NCBI RefSeq assembly: GCF_025145845.1
Contig: NZ_CP102253.1
Coordinates: forward strand, 3,745,619-3,809,618
Source: Alistipes shahii WAL 8301
GTDB taxonomy: Bacteria > Bacteroidota > Bacteroidia > Bacteroidales > Rikenellaceae
Direction: 5' to 3'
Length of the DNA stretch: 64,000 nt
Of the stretch, positions 9,282-18,500 are shown piece by piece. The translations under genes and the position numbers were made by a program. Within the stretch, counting starts at the first letter, position 1; each line of letters starts with the position of its first letter. Under the pieces are notes generated by a model. The model was not told the origin of the DNA. It saw only the letters and a program-made list of their open reading frames with translations, and did not search any database.

Positions 9282-10253
9282 ATGAACGCCAAAGACCTTC
9301 GCATCGTATTCATGGGCACGCCCGAATTCGCCGCGCCGTCGCTGCGGGCGCTCGTCGGGGGCGGCTACAACGTCGTGGGCGTGGTGACTTCGCCCGACAA
9401 ACCCGCCGGACGCGGACAGAAAATACACCAAAGCGAGGTTAAGATCGCGGCTCTGGAACTGGGTCTGCCGGTATTGCAGCCCGAAAAGCTGAAAGCCCCG
9501 GAGTTCGTCGAGGCCCTCGAGGCGCTGCGGCCCGACCTGGGCATCGTGATCGCCTTCCGCATGCTCCCCGAGGTCGTCTGGGCCATGCCGCGGCTGGGGA
9601 CCTTCAACCTCCACGCCTCGCTGCTGCCCCAATACCGCGGGGCCGCGCCGATCAACTGGGCGATCATCAACGGCGAGACCGAGACGGGCGTCACCACGTT
9701 TCTGCTGAACCACGAGATCGACAAGGGCGGCATCATCGGGCAGATCCGGGTTCCGATCCTTCCGGAAGACAACGTCGGGACGCTCTACGAACGTCTGATG
9801 ACAACGGGAACCTCGCTCGTAACCGAAACCGTCGACCGCATTGCGGCGGGGGAGATCCGGCCCGTGGAGCAGCAGCACATCGACGAGGCGACGCTGCGCC
9901 CGGCGCCGAAGATTTTCAAGGAGGACTGCCGGATCGACTGGGAAAAACCGGGCCGCGAGATCGTGAATTTCGTCCGCGGACTGTCACCCTATCCGGCGGC
10001 ATGGACCGAGATGTACCGCGAGGGCGACGGCGAAGCGTCGAGCGCCAAGATTTTCTCGGCGTCGTTCGAGGCCGCGGTCCACGGCGAGGCGTGCGGCACG
10101 CTCCAGAGCGACGGAAGAACCTTTATCCGCGTGGCGTGCGCCGACGGATGGATCGCCCTCGGAGAACTGCAAATAGCGGGCAAAAAACGGCTCGCGGTGC
10201 GCGAATTGCTCCTCGGGTGGCGCGACGTACAGCAATGCCGCTTCCGGGAATAG
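9282..10253 (+). CDS. fmt: Methionyl-tRNA formyltransferase
   Basis: A 323-residue enzyme that formylates initiator Met-tRNA using 10-formyl-THF. The N-terminal Rossmann domain carries VTSPDKPAGRG, the catalytic region FNLHASLLPQYRGAAPINWAI (Asn-His pair and the SLLP loop) and later HEIDKGGIIGQ. The C-terminal domain starts around residue 210. The length is normal. It is the third gene of the lptF/G-ribBA-fmt run and converges on the peroxiredoxin gene across a long palindrome. Confidence 0.96.
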   Translation: MNAKDLRIVFMGTPEFAAPSLRALVGGGYNVVGVVTSPDKPAGRGQKIHQSEVKIAALELGLPVLQPEKLKAPEFVEALEALRPDLGIVIAFRMLPEVVWAMPRLGTFNLHASLLPQYRGAAPINWAIINGETETGVTTFLLNHEIDKGGIIGQIRVPILPEDNVGTLYERLMTTGTSLVTETVDRIAAGEIRPVEQQHIDEATLRPAPKIFKEDCRIDWEKPGREIVNFVRGLSPYPAAWTEMYREGDGEASSAKIFSASFEAAVHGEACGTLQSDGRTFIRVACADGWIALGELQIAGKKRLAVRELLLGWRDVQQCRFRE

Positions 10254-10303
10254 AGCGGAGCGGCCTTTGCCGACCGTCCCCGGATTGCAGAGATACGAAT
10301 GCA

Positions 10304-10345
10304 CACGACAGAAGAGGCTTCCCGCGGGAAGCCTCTTCTGTCGTG
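10304..10345. terminator. 42-base perfect palindrome between convergent genes
   Basis: A perfectly self-complementary 42-base sequence centred on CCCGCGGG at 10321-10328, with outer ends CACGACAG and CTGTCGTG. It separates the fmt stop (10253) from the peroxiredoxin stop (10359). It has no strong T tract on either side, but its position and stability suggest a bidirectional terminator. Confidence 0.65.
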
Positions 10346-10358
10346 CAATGCAGGGGCG

Positions 10359-11051
10359 TCATACCTTCTCGCCGAGTTTCCGTCCGATCTCCTCTTTCGG
10401 CAGCGGTTTGGTGCAGAAAAACCAGTCGTAGCACTTCGCCCCTTCGGGAACCTTCTCCTGATCGTCGCCCTTCATCGGCACGATCACCTCGTCGCCCGGA
10501 CGCCAGTCGGCGGGCAGCGCGATGCCGAAGGCATCGATGGTCTGCAAGCCCACCAAAACCCGCCTGATCTCGTCGAAATTGCGGCCCAGAGCCAGCGGAT
10601 AGTAGATCATCGCCCGCAGCACGCCCTTCGGGTCGACGAAGAACACGGCGCGCACGGCGGCGGTCTGGCTCTCGCCGGGCTGGATCATGCCGTAGAGCGA
10701 CGCCACTTTCATCGCAACGTCGTCGATGATCGGGAACCCGACCTTCACATCCTTCATGCCCTTGTACTCGATCTTCTCGCGGATGGTCTTGAGCCATGCG
10801 ATATGGCTGTTGCGGCTGTCGACCGACAGGCCGACCAGTTCGCAGTTCAACGCCCGGAACTCCTCGGTACGCGCCCCGAAAGTGAGTATTTCGGTGGTGC
10901 AGATCGGGGTGAAATCGGCAGGGTGGCTGAAAAGAATCACCCATTTGCCCTTGTAATCGTCCGGGAAGCTGATCTTCCCCTTGGTGGTCATGGCCTCGAA
11001 TGCCGGAACCGGCTCGCCGAGCCGCGGCATCTGCTGTTCGTTCTTTTCCAT
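10359..11051 (-). CDS. Prx6-type peroxiredoxin
   Basis: A 230-residue thiol peroxidase that reduces hydrogen peroxide and organic peroxides. The peroxidatic cysteine is C51 in HPADFTPICTTE, the 1-Cys/Prx6 clade signature. The long C-terminal arm with CYDWFFC (C207, C213) resembles archaeal hexadecameric peroxiredoxins, in which an extra cysteine takes part in resolution. AhpC of the enteric type lacks this arm. It is monocistronic, and its reductase partner is not in the window. Confidence 0.93.
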   Translation of the reverse strand: MEKNEQQMPRLGEPVPAFEAMTTKGKISFPDDYKGKWVILFSHPADFTPICTTEILTFGARTEEFRALNCELVGLSVDSRNSHIAWLKTIREKIEYKGMKDVKVGFPIIDDVAMKVASLYGMIQPGESQTAAVRAVFFVDPKGVLRAMIYYPLALGRNFDEIRRVLVGLQTIDAFGIALPADWRPGDEVIVPMKGDDQEKVPEGAKCYDWFFCTKPLPKEEIGRKLGEKV

Positions 11052-11373
11052 AAATCGGAGTTTTTAAAAGTTTATACCCGGACATGCAAAGTCGATGCCC
11101 TGCCGGAATTCATTTTCCAAGATACGGAATTTGCCGGTACGTTATCCGCCGATTTCCCGCCGCACACGGAAGCGTATACACAAACGGCTTTTTCGGATAG
11201 GCGGACGGCATTTCCGGACTTCTGAATAAAATAAAAAGGCATCCGATTTCATTCCTCCGGAAAGATTTGTATATTTGCGTGAAGAACCCCTAAACCCGTA
11301 GCCTATGGTCAGATAACAAACCGAACACCATCCCGATCCAACCGCGCCGCGGCATTCCCGGCGCATACATATA

Positions 11374-11544
11374 AAAAGCGTTAGCTTTGCGTCTTTGCAT
11401 ATCGAAATCTGGAAAATTTCAAATTGTGGCAAAAGAAGTGAAGTTGATGCTCACGTCTATGGCGTGGGCTTCACTTTCTATTATTGCCACAAGGTATTCC
11501 AGAACCTCGATATGCGATGATAAAAGTTATGTCCCACGTTTTTT
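11374..11544 (+). ncRNA. Candidate structured RNA: long rod-like hairpin
   Basis: Between two genes, nested pairings build one long hairpin: GCATATCGA 11397-11405 with TCGATATGC 11507-11515; CTGG 11409-11412 with CCAG 11499-11502; TTGTGGCAA 11424-11432 with TTGCCACAA 11484-11492; AAGTGAAG 11436-11443 with CTTCACTT 11469-11476; TCACG with CGTGG at the tip. Six T residues at 11539-11544 follow. TATATTTG upstream (near 11267) could be a promoter. A rod with internal bulges recalls 6S RNA, and Bacteroidales families of this form are known, but I cannot confirm a family. Strand is inferred from the T tract. The rest of the gap (11052-11370) shows no gene. Confidence 0.6.
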
Positions 11545-11595
11545 ATGTACCTAACCCAACCCAGCCGCAGGGACACGGCACATATTCACCATACA

Positions 11596-11991
11596 ATGAA
11601 ATATTTCGGAATATTCCTGTGCTCATCTCTTTTGATGACCTCCTGCGCCACCGTTTTTTGCGGATCGAAAGCAAAAGTGACCTTCGACAGCGACATCGCA
11701 GAAAAAGCGACCCTTACGATCGACGGCCGCAAATACACCAATGTCACTTTCCCCTACACGACCAAAATCAGACGCGGTTTCGACGAAACGGTCGTCAAAG
11801 CCGAATCGCCTGCCTATACAACGGAAACGGTTATCATCAACAAAAGTTTCAACGCCGTATCGGTCATCAATCTGCTGAACATACTCGGATGGGGAATAGA
11901 CGCTGCGACCGGAGCCATGACCAAACCGGAATTCAAATTCTATCAGATTGACTTTCAGCCGAAAGAAGAAAAATCCATAAAACAAGATTAA
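11596..11991 (+). CDS. Small lipoprotein, unknown function
   Basis: A 131-residue protein with a lipoprotein signal (LLMTSCATVF; lipidated Cys after TS). The mature part contains a short beta-rich repeat (KATLTIDGRKYTNVTFPYTTKIRRGF) like a PEGA-type domain, and a hydrophobic segment with LLNILGWGIDAATGAM near the end. Similar CAT..GS lipoproteins are common in bacteria and uncharacterised. The ATG at 11596 starts the signal peptide; the upstream ATG at 11545 would add 17 unrelated residues reaching the T tract of the upstream RNA. Confidence 0.65.
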   Translation: MKYFGIFLCSSLLMTSCATVFCGSKAKVTFDSDIAEKATLTIDGRKYTNVTFPYTTKIRRGFDETVVKAESPAYTTETVIINKSFNAVSVINLLNILGWGIDAATGAMTKPEFKFYQIDFQPKEEKSIKQD

Positions 11992-12045
11992 AAACAACGA
12001 ATACAATCTACATGAAAAGCAATGGATGATTTGTAATATCAAAGA

Positions 12046-12072
12046 GAGGCGCCCCCGCAACGGGGGCGCCTC
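12046..12072. terminator. GC-rich hairpin between convergent genes
   Basis: A 12-base stem (GAGGCGCCCCCG with CGGGGGCGCCTC) and a 3-base loop, between the small lipoprotein and the oxidoreductase gamma gene. It could stop transcription from both sides. Confidence 0.65.
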
Positions 12073-12097
12073 CTTCTTCATAAAATATGTCACTGAA

Positions 12098-12640
12098 TCA
12101 CCGCTTGCGGATTATCTCGCCGCCGTGGCGGATGGCCTCCTCGTTGGCCGGAAGCATTTTCCACGCGCGCTCGGGAAGCGACTTTTTCAGACCCACCATC
12201 ACGTTCTCCATCGCGACCACGGGGCGCACCTTGAGGTAACCGCCCAGGATCATCGTGTTGAACAGTTTGGCCTGACCCATCTTCGCACACTCGGCCGTGG
12301 CGTCGATCGCATAGACTTCGATGTCCTTGCGCACGGGGTGCCGCGTGATGCCGTTCGTGTCGTAGATCAGCACGCCGCCCGGCTTGACCATCGGCTCGAA
12401 TTTCTCCATCGACTGCTGGTTCAGGATGATCGCCGTGTCGAATTCATGGGCGATAGGCGACGAAATCTTCCGGTCGGAGAGAATCACCGTCACGTTGGCC
12501 GTGCCGCCGCGCATCTCGGGACCGTAGGAGGGCATCCACGTCACCTCGAAATCCTGCATCACCCCCGAGTAAGCCAGAATCTTACCCATCGAGAGGACGC
12601 CCTGTCCTCCGAATCCTGCAATTATCAACGTCTCTTTCAT
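12098..12640 (-). CDS. 2-oxoacid:ferredoxin oxidoreductase, gamma subunit
   Basis: A 180-residue pyruvate/ketoisovalerate oxidoreductase gamma-domain protein, starting MKETLIIAGFGGQGVLSMGKIL, the GxGGQG signature of this subunit. It completes a four-subunit CoA-acylating 2-oxoacid oxidoreductase that transfers electrons to ferredoxin. It is last in the cluster ferredoxin-alpha-beta-gamma, with 4 bases between the beta stop and this start. The cluster could act on 2-oxoglutarate or branched-chain 2-oxoacids (KorABCD or VorABCD); sequence alone does not settle which. Confidence 0.9.
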   Translation of the reverse strand: MKETLIIAGFGGQGVLSMGKILAYSGVMQDFEVTWMPSYGPEMRGGTANVTVILSDRKISSPIAHEFDTAIILNQQSMEKFEPMVKPGGVLIYDTNGITRHPVRKDIEVYAIDATAECAKMGQAKLFNTMILGGYLKVRPVVAMENVMVGLKKSLPERAWKMLPANEEAIRHGGEIIRKR

Positions 12641-12644
12641 AGCG

Positions 12645-13412
<768 letters not shown>

Positions 13413-13418
13413 CGTCTT

Positions 13419-14513
13419 CTACTTTTTAATCAGTTTTTCCTTGAGCGCGTCGAGCACTTCGTCCGGGTTGAACATCATGCCGCCCTGACGCCCGTAATGC
13501 TCGACCGGGGCCTTGCCGTTGACGGCCAGCCGCACGTCCTCGACCATCTGCCCGGCGTTGAGTTCCGCCGAGAGGAATCCCTTGACGCCCCGCGCGGCCA
13601 TCTCGGCAAGCTGCTTCTTGGGGAAAGGGTAGAGGGTGATCGGACGCAGCAGGCCGACTTTCAGCCCCTCGGCGCGAGCCATTTCGACCGTCGCCGAGCA
13701 GATGCGGGCCGACGAACCGAAGGCCACGATCACGTAGTCGGCGTCGTCGCACTCGATGGCTTCGTAACGCACCTCGTTCTCTTCCAGCGCCTTGTATTTC
13801 TCCTGCAACCGTTTGTTGATGACTTCCATCTTCTCCGACTGCAATTCGAGCGAAGTCACGATGTTGCGCGCGCGGCCGGCGGGTTTGCCCTGCGCGGCCC
13901 ACGCGCCGCACTCGGCTTTCAGCTCCTCGTCGGTCTTGCGCGGACGCTGGGGTGCGAGCACCACCTTCTCCATCATCTGACCGATGGCGCCGTCGGCGAG
14001 GATCAGCGCCGGATTGCGGTATTTGAACGCGAGGTCGAACGCCTCGAACACATGGTCGTGCATCTCCTGCACCGAGTTGGGAGCCAGCACGATCATGTGG
14101 AAATCGCCGTGGCCGCCGCCTTTGCAGGCCTGGAAATAGTCGCCCTGCGAAGGCTGGATCGTACCCAGGCCCGGGCCGCCGCGCTGGCAATTGACGATCA
14201 GGCAGGGCAGCTCGGCGCCCGCCAGGTAGCTCAACCCCTCGGACATCAGGCTGATGCCGGGGCTGGACGAGGAGGTCATCACCCGTTTTCCGGTCGATGC
14301 GCCGCCGTAGACCATGTTGATCGAAGAGATCTCCGACTCGGCCTGCAAAACGACCATGCCCGTGGTCTCCCACGGTTTGAGTTCCATGAGGGTCTCCATC
14401 ACCTCCGACTGCGGAGTGATGGGGTATCCGAAATATCCGTCGCAACCGTAGCGAATGGCCGCATGGGCGATCACTTCGTTGCCTTTCATCAGTTTCACTT
14501 CATTCTCTGCCAT
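13419..14513 (-). CDS. 2-oxoacid:ferredoxin oxidoreductase, alpha subunit (VorB/KorA-like)
   Basis: A 364-residue subunit with the pyrimidine-binding fold of the TPP site and a transketolase C-like domain. It begins GNEVIAHAAIRYGCDGYFGYPITPQSE and has QAESEISSINMVYGGASTGKRVMTSSSSPGISLMSEG and RGGPGLGTIQPSQGDYFQ, all hallmarks of the family. Databases often label this Bacteroidales form 3-methyl-2-oxobutanoate dehydrogenase subunit VorB. It lies between ferredoxin and beta genes in one transcript. Confidence 0.92.
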   Translation of the reverse strand: MAENEVKLMKGNEVIAHAAIRYGCDGYFGYPITPQSEVMETLMELKPWETTGMVVLQAESEISSINMVYGGASTGKRVMTSSSSPGISLMSEGLSYLAGAELPCLIVNCQRGGPGLGTIQPSQGDYFQACKGGGHGDFHMIVLAPNSVQEMHDHVFEAFDLAFKYRNPALILADGAIGQMMEKVVLAPQRPRKTDEELKAECGAWAAQGKPAGRARNIVTSLELQSEKMEVINKRLQEKYKALEENEVRYEAIECDDADYVIVAFGSSARICSATVEMARAEGLKVGLLRPITLYPFPKKQLAEMAARGVKGFLSAELNAGQMVEDVRLAVNGKAPVEHYGRQGGMMFNPDEVLDALKEKLIKK

Positions 14514-14516
14514 AGC

Positions 14517-14744
14517 TTACTCGAATTTTTGACGATAAACCGTAATGCAGCTATCCGGACAAATCACCGCACAGGAGGCACAGCCCGTGCAGGAATCGGG
14601 ATTGACCATCCACGCAACGGGATAACCTTTGCTGTTGACCTCCGCCGACAGCGCGAGCACGTCGCACGGACAGGCCGAAGCACAGACCCCGCACCCCTTG
14701 CAGCGCTCCTTGTCGACAACGATTGTTCCTTTGATTTTTGCCAT
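14517..14744 (-). CDS. 2-oxoacid oxidoreductase ferredoxin-type delta subunit (2x 4Fe-4S)
   Basis: A 75-residue protein with two CxxCxxCxxxC motifs, CKGCGVCASACP and CTGCASCAVICP, so it binds two 4Fe-4S clusters and passes electrons from the TPP subunits. The start at 14744 gives the family's normal N-terminus (MAKIKGTIVVDKERC); the frame stays open upstream but that stretch is promoter DNA. It is the first gene of the four-gene operon. Confidence 0.93.
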   Translation of the reverse strand: MAKIKGTIVVDKERCKGCGVCASACPCDVLALSAEVNSKGYPVAWMVNPDSCTGCASCAVICPDSCITVYRQKFE

Positions 14745-14770
14745 AACGCCTAATATTGTTAAGTTGCTTA

Positions 14771-14778
14771 CAAATATA
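14771..14778 (-). promoter_or_regulatory. Promoter of the 2-oxoacid oxidoreductase operon
   Basis: The minus strand reads TATATTTG, 27 bases upstream of the ferredoxin start. The remaining gap to 15020 holds no gene or recognisable element. Confidence 0.6.
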
Positions 14779-15020
14779 ATAAATAATCGGATAAAAACGA
14801 TTCGGATTGCAACATTTCTTTCGGCATAAACGACAAACAAAAAGCAGAAAATCCGCATGTTCCCGTGCGAACTCCCTGCATACAAAACCGTTCGGCCGTC
14901 ATCCGGCTTTCGGATCGGGACCGTATTTATTTCCGCCCCGCGTCCCGGGCGTACGGCACCGAACGGGGAGCTGCCGGCAATCCGGCCCAGAGGCGGTTCG
15001 GGATTCCGCAAGTTTCCCGC

Positions 15021-15046
15021 AAAAAAAGAGCCGCCCGCAGGCGGCC
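15021..15046 (-). terminator. Terminator after DUF1015 gene
   Basis: On the minus strand GCCGCC-TGCG-GGCGGC is followed by TC and seven T residues, a classical intrinsic terminator 9 bases past the stop. Confidence 0.85.
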
Positions 15047-15054
15047 CTCGTCGA

Positions 15055-16302
15055 TTATTTTTCGTCGAACGAGTGGATCACCACTCCCGACCGCAGTTTG
15101 GGTTCGAACCACGTGGTCTTCGGCGGCATGATGTTGCCCGTGTCGGCAATGTTGATCAGCTGCTGCATCGAGACGGGGTAGAGGGCGAACGCCGCCTTCA
15201 TCTCCCCGCTGTCCACACGGCGTTTCAACTCGCCCAGACCGCGGATGCCGCCCACGAAGTCGATCCGCTTCGAGGTGCGCAGATCCTTGATGTCCAGAAT
15301 CCGGTCCAGCACCAGATTCGACAGCACCGTAACGTCCAGCACGCCGATCGGGTCGTTGTCGTCATAGGTGCCCGGCCGGGCCGTCAGGCTGTACCAGCGG
15401 CCGTCGAGGTACATCGAAAAATTGTGCAGCGCCGCGGGGCGGTACTCCTCCGTCCCCTTGTCCTCAACGACAAACGACTCGTTGAGTTTTTCGAGAAGTT
15501 CGGCAGGCGTCAGGCCGTTCAGATCCTTCACCACGCGGTTGTAGTCGATGATGCGGAGCTGGCCCGCCGGGAAGGTCACGGCCAGGAAATAGCAGTACTC
15601 CTCGCAGCCCGTGTGGTTCGGATTCTTCGCGCGGCACTCCTGTCCCACGCGCGCCGCGGCGGCCGTGCGGTGGTGTCCGTCGGCGACGTAGAGCGCCGGG
15701 ATGCCCGCGAAAATCTCCGTGATACGGTCGTTGGTCTTCCGGTCGCGGATCACCCACAACTGGTGCCCGAAGCCGTCGGCAGCCGTGAAATCGTACTCCG
15801 GGGCGTTGTTTTTCACCACGTCGGCGACGATGGCGTCGATCTCGGCATCGTCGGGATAGGCGAAGAACACCGGCTCGATGTTGGCCTTCTGGTTGCGGAC
15901 GTGGATCATGCGGTCCTCCTCCTTGTCGGGACGCGTCAGCTCGTGCTTCTTGATCGCCCCCGAGAGATAGTCCTCGAAATGGCAGCACATCGCCAGACCG
16001 TACTGCGTGCGGCCCTCCATCGTCTGCGCATATATATAGTAGTACTCCTCGGGGTCCTGCCGCAGCCAGCCTTCGGACTGCCAGCGGCGGAAATTCTCGA
16101 CCGCCTTGTCGTAGACGGGCTGCGAATGCTCGTCGGCGATGGGGTCGAAGTCGATCTCGGGCTTGATGATGTGCAGCAGCGAACGCTCCGTGGCTTCGGC
16201 CTTCGCCTCGGCGGAGTTGAGTACGTCGTAGGGGCGCGAAGCCACCTCGGAGGCATGCTCCTTCGGGGGACGGACTGCGCGGAAAGGTTTTATTCTAACC
16301 AT
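15055..16302 (-). CDS. DUF1015 family protein
   Basis: A 415-residue DUF1015 protein. The N-terminus MVRIKPFRAVRPP and SRPYDVLNSAEA, and the conserved YVADGHHRTAAAA motif, identify the family. The biochemical function is unknown; the histidine-rich motif suggests a metal-dependent or phosphotransfer active site. In Bacteroidetes it commonly sits beside serA and serC, as here, which hints at a link to serine metabolism, but this is inference from neighbours. Confidence 0.88.
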   Translation of the reverse strand: MVRIKPFRAVRPPKEHASEVASRPYDVLNSAEAKAEATERSLLHIIKPEIDFDPIADEHSQPVYDKAVENFRRWQSEGWLRQDPEEYYYIYAQTMEGRTQYGLAMCCHFEDYLSGAIKKHELTRPDKEEDRMIHVRNQKANIEPVFFAYPDDAEIDAIVADVVKNNAPEYDFTAADGFGHQLWVIRDRKTNDRITEIFAGIPALYVADGHHRTAAAARVGQECRAKNPNHTGCEEYCYFLAVTFPAGQLRIIDYNRVVKDLNGLTPAELLEKLNESFVVEDKGTEEYRPAALHNFSMYLDGRWYSLTARPGTYDDNDPIGVLDVTVLSNLVLDRILDIKDLRTSKRIDFVGGIRGLGELKRRVDSGEMKAAFALYPVSMQQLINIADTGNIMPPKTTWFEPKLRSGVVIHSFDEK

Positions 16303-16322
16303 AATGCATCGGTTGTTTTAAG

Positions 16323-16370
16323 GCGAAAAAGCGGGTCCGTCATATGAGATATGCGCACCCGCCTTTTCGC
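16323..16370 (-). terminator. Hairpin between serA and DUF1015
   Basis: GCGAAAAAGCGGGT (16323-16336) pairs with ACCCGCCTTTTCGC (16357-16370), 13 of 14 positions. On the minus strand it falls just after the serA stop and ends in TTTTTCGC. It may be a partial terminator or processing site. Confidence 0.5.
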
Positions 16371-16381
16371 ACGGTTGGTTT

Positions 16382-17305
16382 CTATTTGTTGACCTGGAAA
16401 CGGGTGTTGCCGTTCTTCAGAAAATCGACGATCTGGTTGGCGGCGGCGAGTCCCGCGTTGACATTGGCCTCGGCGGTCTCGGCGCCCATCTTCTTCGCCG
16501 TGGCGAAAACCCGTTTGCCGAACTTCTCGTCCAGCTCGGCCTGATTGCCGGCGGCGATGTCGGTGATGTATTTCAGGTCCTCGCGTTCGGTCATAGCGCG
16601 CGCGACGCCCTCCTCGTCGATCACCTCCTTGCGGGCGGTGTTGACCAGCGTCGCGCCCTTGGGCATCGACATCATCAGGTCGTAGCCGATCGAGCCTTTG
16701 GTCTGGGCCGTGGCGGGAATGTGCAGCGAAAGGAAGTCGGAAACCCGGTAAAGCTCCTCGACCGAAGCCACTTTCTTCACGCCGTCGGCCTCGAAGACCG
16801 CCCCGTCGGCGATGAACGGATCGTAGGCGACGACATTCATGCCCAACGCCTTGCCCTTGCGGCCCACCAGTCTGCCGACGTTGCCGTAGGCGTGGATGCC
16901 GAGGGTTTTGCCCTGGAGTTCCGTACCCGTACCCGGCGTGAAGCGGTTGCGCGACATGAAGATCATCATGGCCAGCGCCAGTTCGGCCACGGCATTGGAG
17001 TTCTGACCCGGGGTGTTCATCACCACGATGCCCCGCGCCGAAGCCGCCGCAAGGTCCACGTTGTCGTAACCCGCGCCGGCGCGGACCACGATCTTCAGGT
17101 TTTTCGCCGCGGCGATGACCTCGGCGGTCACCTTGTCGCTGCGGACGATCAGCGCGTCGACGTCGGCCACGGCTTCGAGCAGCTGGCCCTTGTCGGTGTA
17201 TTTTTCGAGCAGCGCCAGTTCGTATCCGGCGTCCTCGACGATCTTACGGATTCCGTCCACGGCCTTTTTGGCGAAGGGTTTTTCCGTTGCAACCAGTATC
17301 TTCAT
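16382..17305 (-). CDS. serA: D-3-phosphoglycerate dehydrogenase (Lys-type)
   Basis: A 307-residue NAD-dependent enzyme for the first step of serine synthesis. The nucleotide-binding site is GIHAYGNVGRLVGRKGKALGM; substrate and catalytic regions include RAGAGYDNVDLAAA, VNTARKEVIDE and ITDIAAGN. Most relatives have a catalytic TPH; here the equivalent reads TAKKMGAETAEAN, with Lys at about residue 271. This substitution is known for the Bacteroidetes/Entamoeba (type IIIK) group. There is no ACT domain, so it is the short type. The ATG at 17305 was chosen over an upstream start that would add 26 atypical residues. Just downstream of serC. Confidence 0.93.
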   Translation of the reverse strand: MKILVATEKPFAKKAVDGIRKIVEDAGYELALLEKYTDKGQLLEAVADVDALIVRSDKVTAEVIAAAKNLKIVVRAGAGYDNVDLAAASARGIVVMNTPGQNSNAVAELALAMMIFMSRNRFTPGTGTELQGKTLGIHAYGNVGRLVGRKGKALGMNVVAYDPFIADGAVFEADGVKKVASVEELYRVSDFLSLHIPATAQTKGSIGYDLMMSMPKGATLVNTARKEVIDEEGVARAMTEREDLKYITDIAAGNQAELDEKFGKRVFATAKKMGAETAEANVNAGLAAANQIVDFLKNGNTRFQVNK

Positions 17306-17388
17306 AGTTTCGATCAATGACGTGAAATAAATATCCTGTTCTTTTTTTGTCTCCCGCATCAGCGGGACGATGGTCGGACACATCGGAG

Positions 17389-18462
17389 CTATTTCTTATG
17401 CGCCTCGGCGAACTCCTGCATGCAGGCCACCAGCGCCTCGACGCTCTCCTTGGGCAGGGCGTTGTAGCACGACGCGCGGAAGCCGCCCACCAGACGGTGG
17501 CCCTTGATGCCGACCATGCCGCGGCTCTTGGCGAACTCCATAAACTCGGGAGCCAGCTCCTCGCAGCCCTCGGCCATCACGAAGCAGATGTTCATCAGCG
17601 AACGGTCCTCCTTCTCGACCGTACCGCGGAAGAGCGGGTTGCGGTCGATCTCGTCGTAGAGCAGCGCGGCCTTCTCCTTGTTGCGGCGGTAGATTTCGTC
17701 GACGCCGCCGATCGACTTGAGCCACTTCAGGGTCTCCTTCAGGACGTAGATCGGGAACACGGGAGGAGTGTTGAACATCGAGTTGTTCTCGACATGGGTC
17801 CTGAACGACATCATCGTCGGCAGGTCGCGGACGATCCTGTCCAGCATATCCTCGCGGATGATGGCGAACGCCACGCCCGCGGGAGCCAGGTTCTTCTGCG
17901 CGCCGCCGTAGATCATGGCGTATTTCGAAACGTCCACCGGGCGCGAGAGGATGTCCGAAGACATGTCGGCGATCAGGGGCACGGGCGACGAGAGGTCCTC
18001 GTGGTACTCCGTGCCGTAGATCGTATTGTTCGAGGTGATATGCACATAGTCCAGGTCGGCGGGAATGGCGAACCCCTTGGGAATATAGGTGAAGTTCCTG
18101 TCCTCGGACGAAGCCAGCACCTCCACTTCGCCGTAACGTTTCGCCTCCTTGATGGCCTTTTTGGCCCAGACACCCGTATTCACATAACCGGCCTTCCTGC
18201 CCAGGAAGTTGGCGGGAATTTCATAGAAATAGGTACTTGCACCGCCCCCAAGATAGATGATCTTGTAGTTGTCGGGAATGTGGAGCAATTCGCGGAAAAG
18301 AACGTCGGCCTCGGCCATCACGTCGTCGAAATCCTTCGTCCGGTGCGAGATCGAAAGCAGCGAAAGACCCGATCCGTTGAAGTCGAGAATCGCCTTGGCC
18401 GCATTTTCGATGACCTCGTCCGCCAGAATGGAAGGTCCCGCATTGAAGTTGTGCTTTTTCAT
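17389..18462 (-). CDS. serC: Phosphoserine aminotransferase
   Basis: A 357-residue PLP enzyme of the class V aminotransferase fold that converts 3-phosphohydroxypyruvate to phosphoserine. It begins MKKHNFNAGPSILADEV, the SerC N-terminus, has SHRTKDF, GGGAST and the PLP lysine at about K190 in YGGAQKNLAPAG. It is the first gene of serC-serA, with an 83-base gap before serA. Length is typical. Confidence 0.96.
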   Translation of the reverse strand: MKKHNFNAGPSILADEVIENAAKAILDFNGSGLSLLSISHRTKDFDDVMAEADVLFRELLHIPDNYKIIYLGGGASTYFYEIPANFLGRKAGYVNTGVWAKKAIKEAKRYGEVEVLASSEDRNFTYIPKGFAIPADLDYVHITSNNTIYGTEYHEDLSSPVPLIADMSSDILSRPVDVSKYAMIYGGAQKNLAPAGVAFAIIREDMLDRIVRDLPTMMSFRTHVENNSMFNTPPVFPIYVLKETLKWLKSIGGVDEIYRRNKEKAALLYDEIDRNPLFRGTVEKEDRSLMNICFVMAEGCEELAPEFMEFAKSRGMVGIKGHRLVGGFRASCYNALPKESVEALVACMQEFAEAHKK

Positions 18463-18500
18463 AATAATTCGTATGTGATTTGAATGATCTGACTCTTAAC

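Noticed and set aside
11142..11432. A 96-codon minus-strand frame in the gap after the peroxiredoxin
   Set aside because: It crosses the structured ncRNA arm, has no protein features and lacks a promoter.
17335..17375. Hairpin CCCGC-ATCA-GCGGG as a terminator between serC and serA
   Set aside because: The homopolymer next to it is on the wrong side for the minus-strand transcript, and the stem is only five bases.
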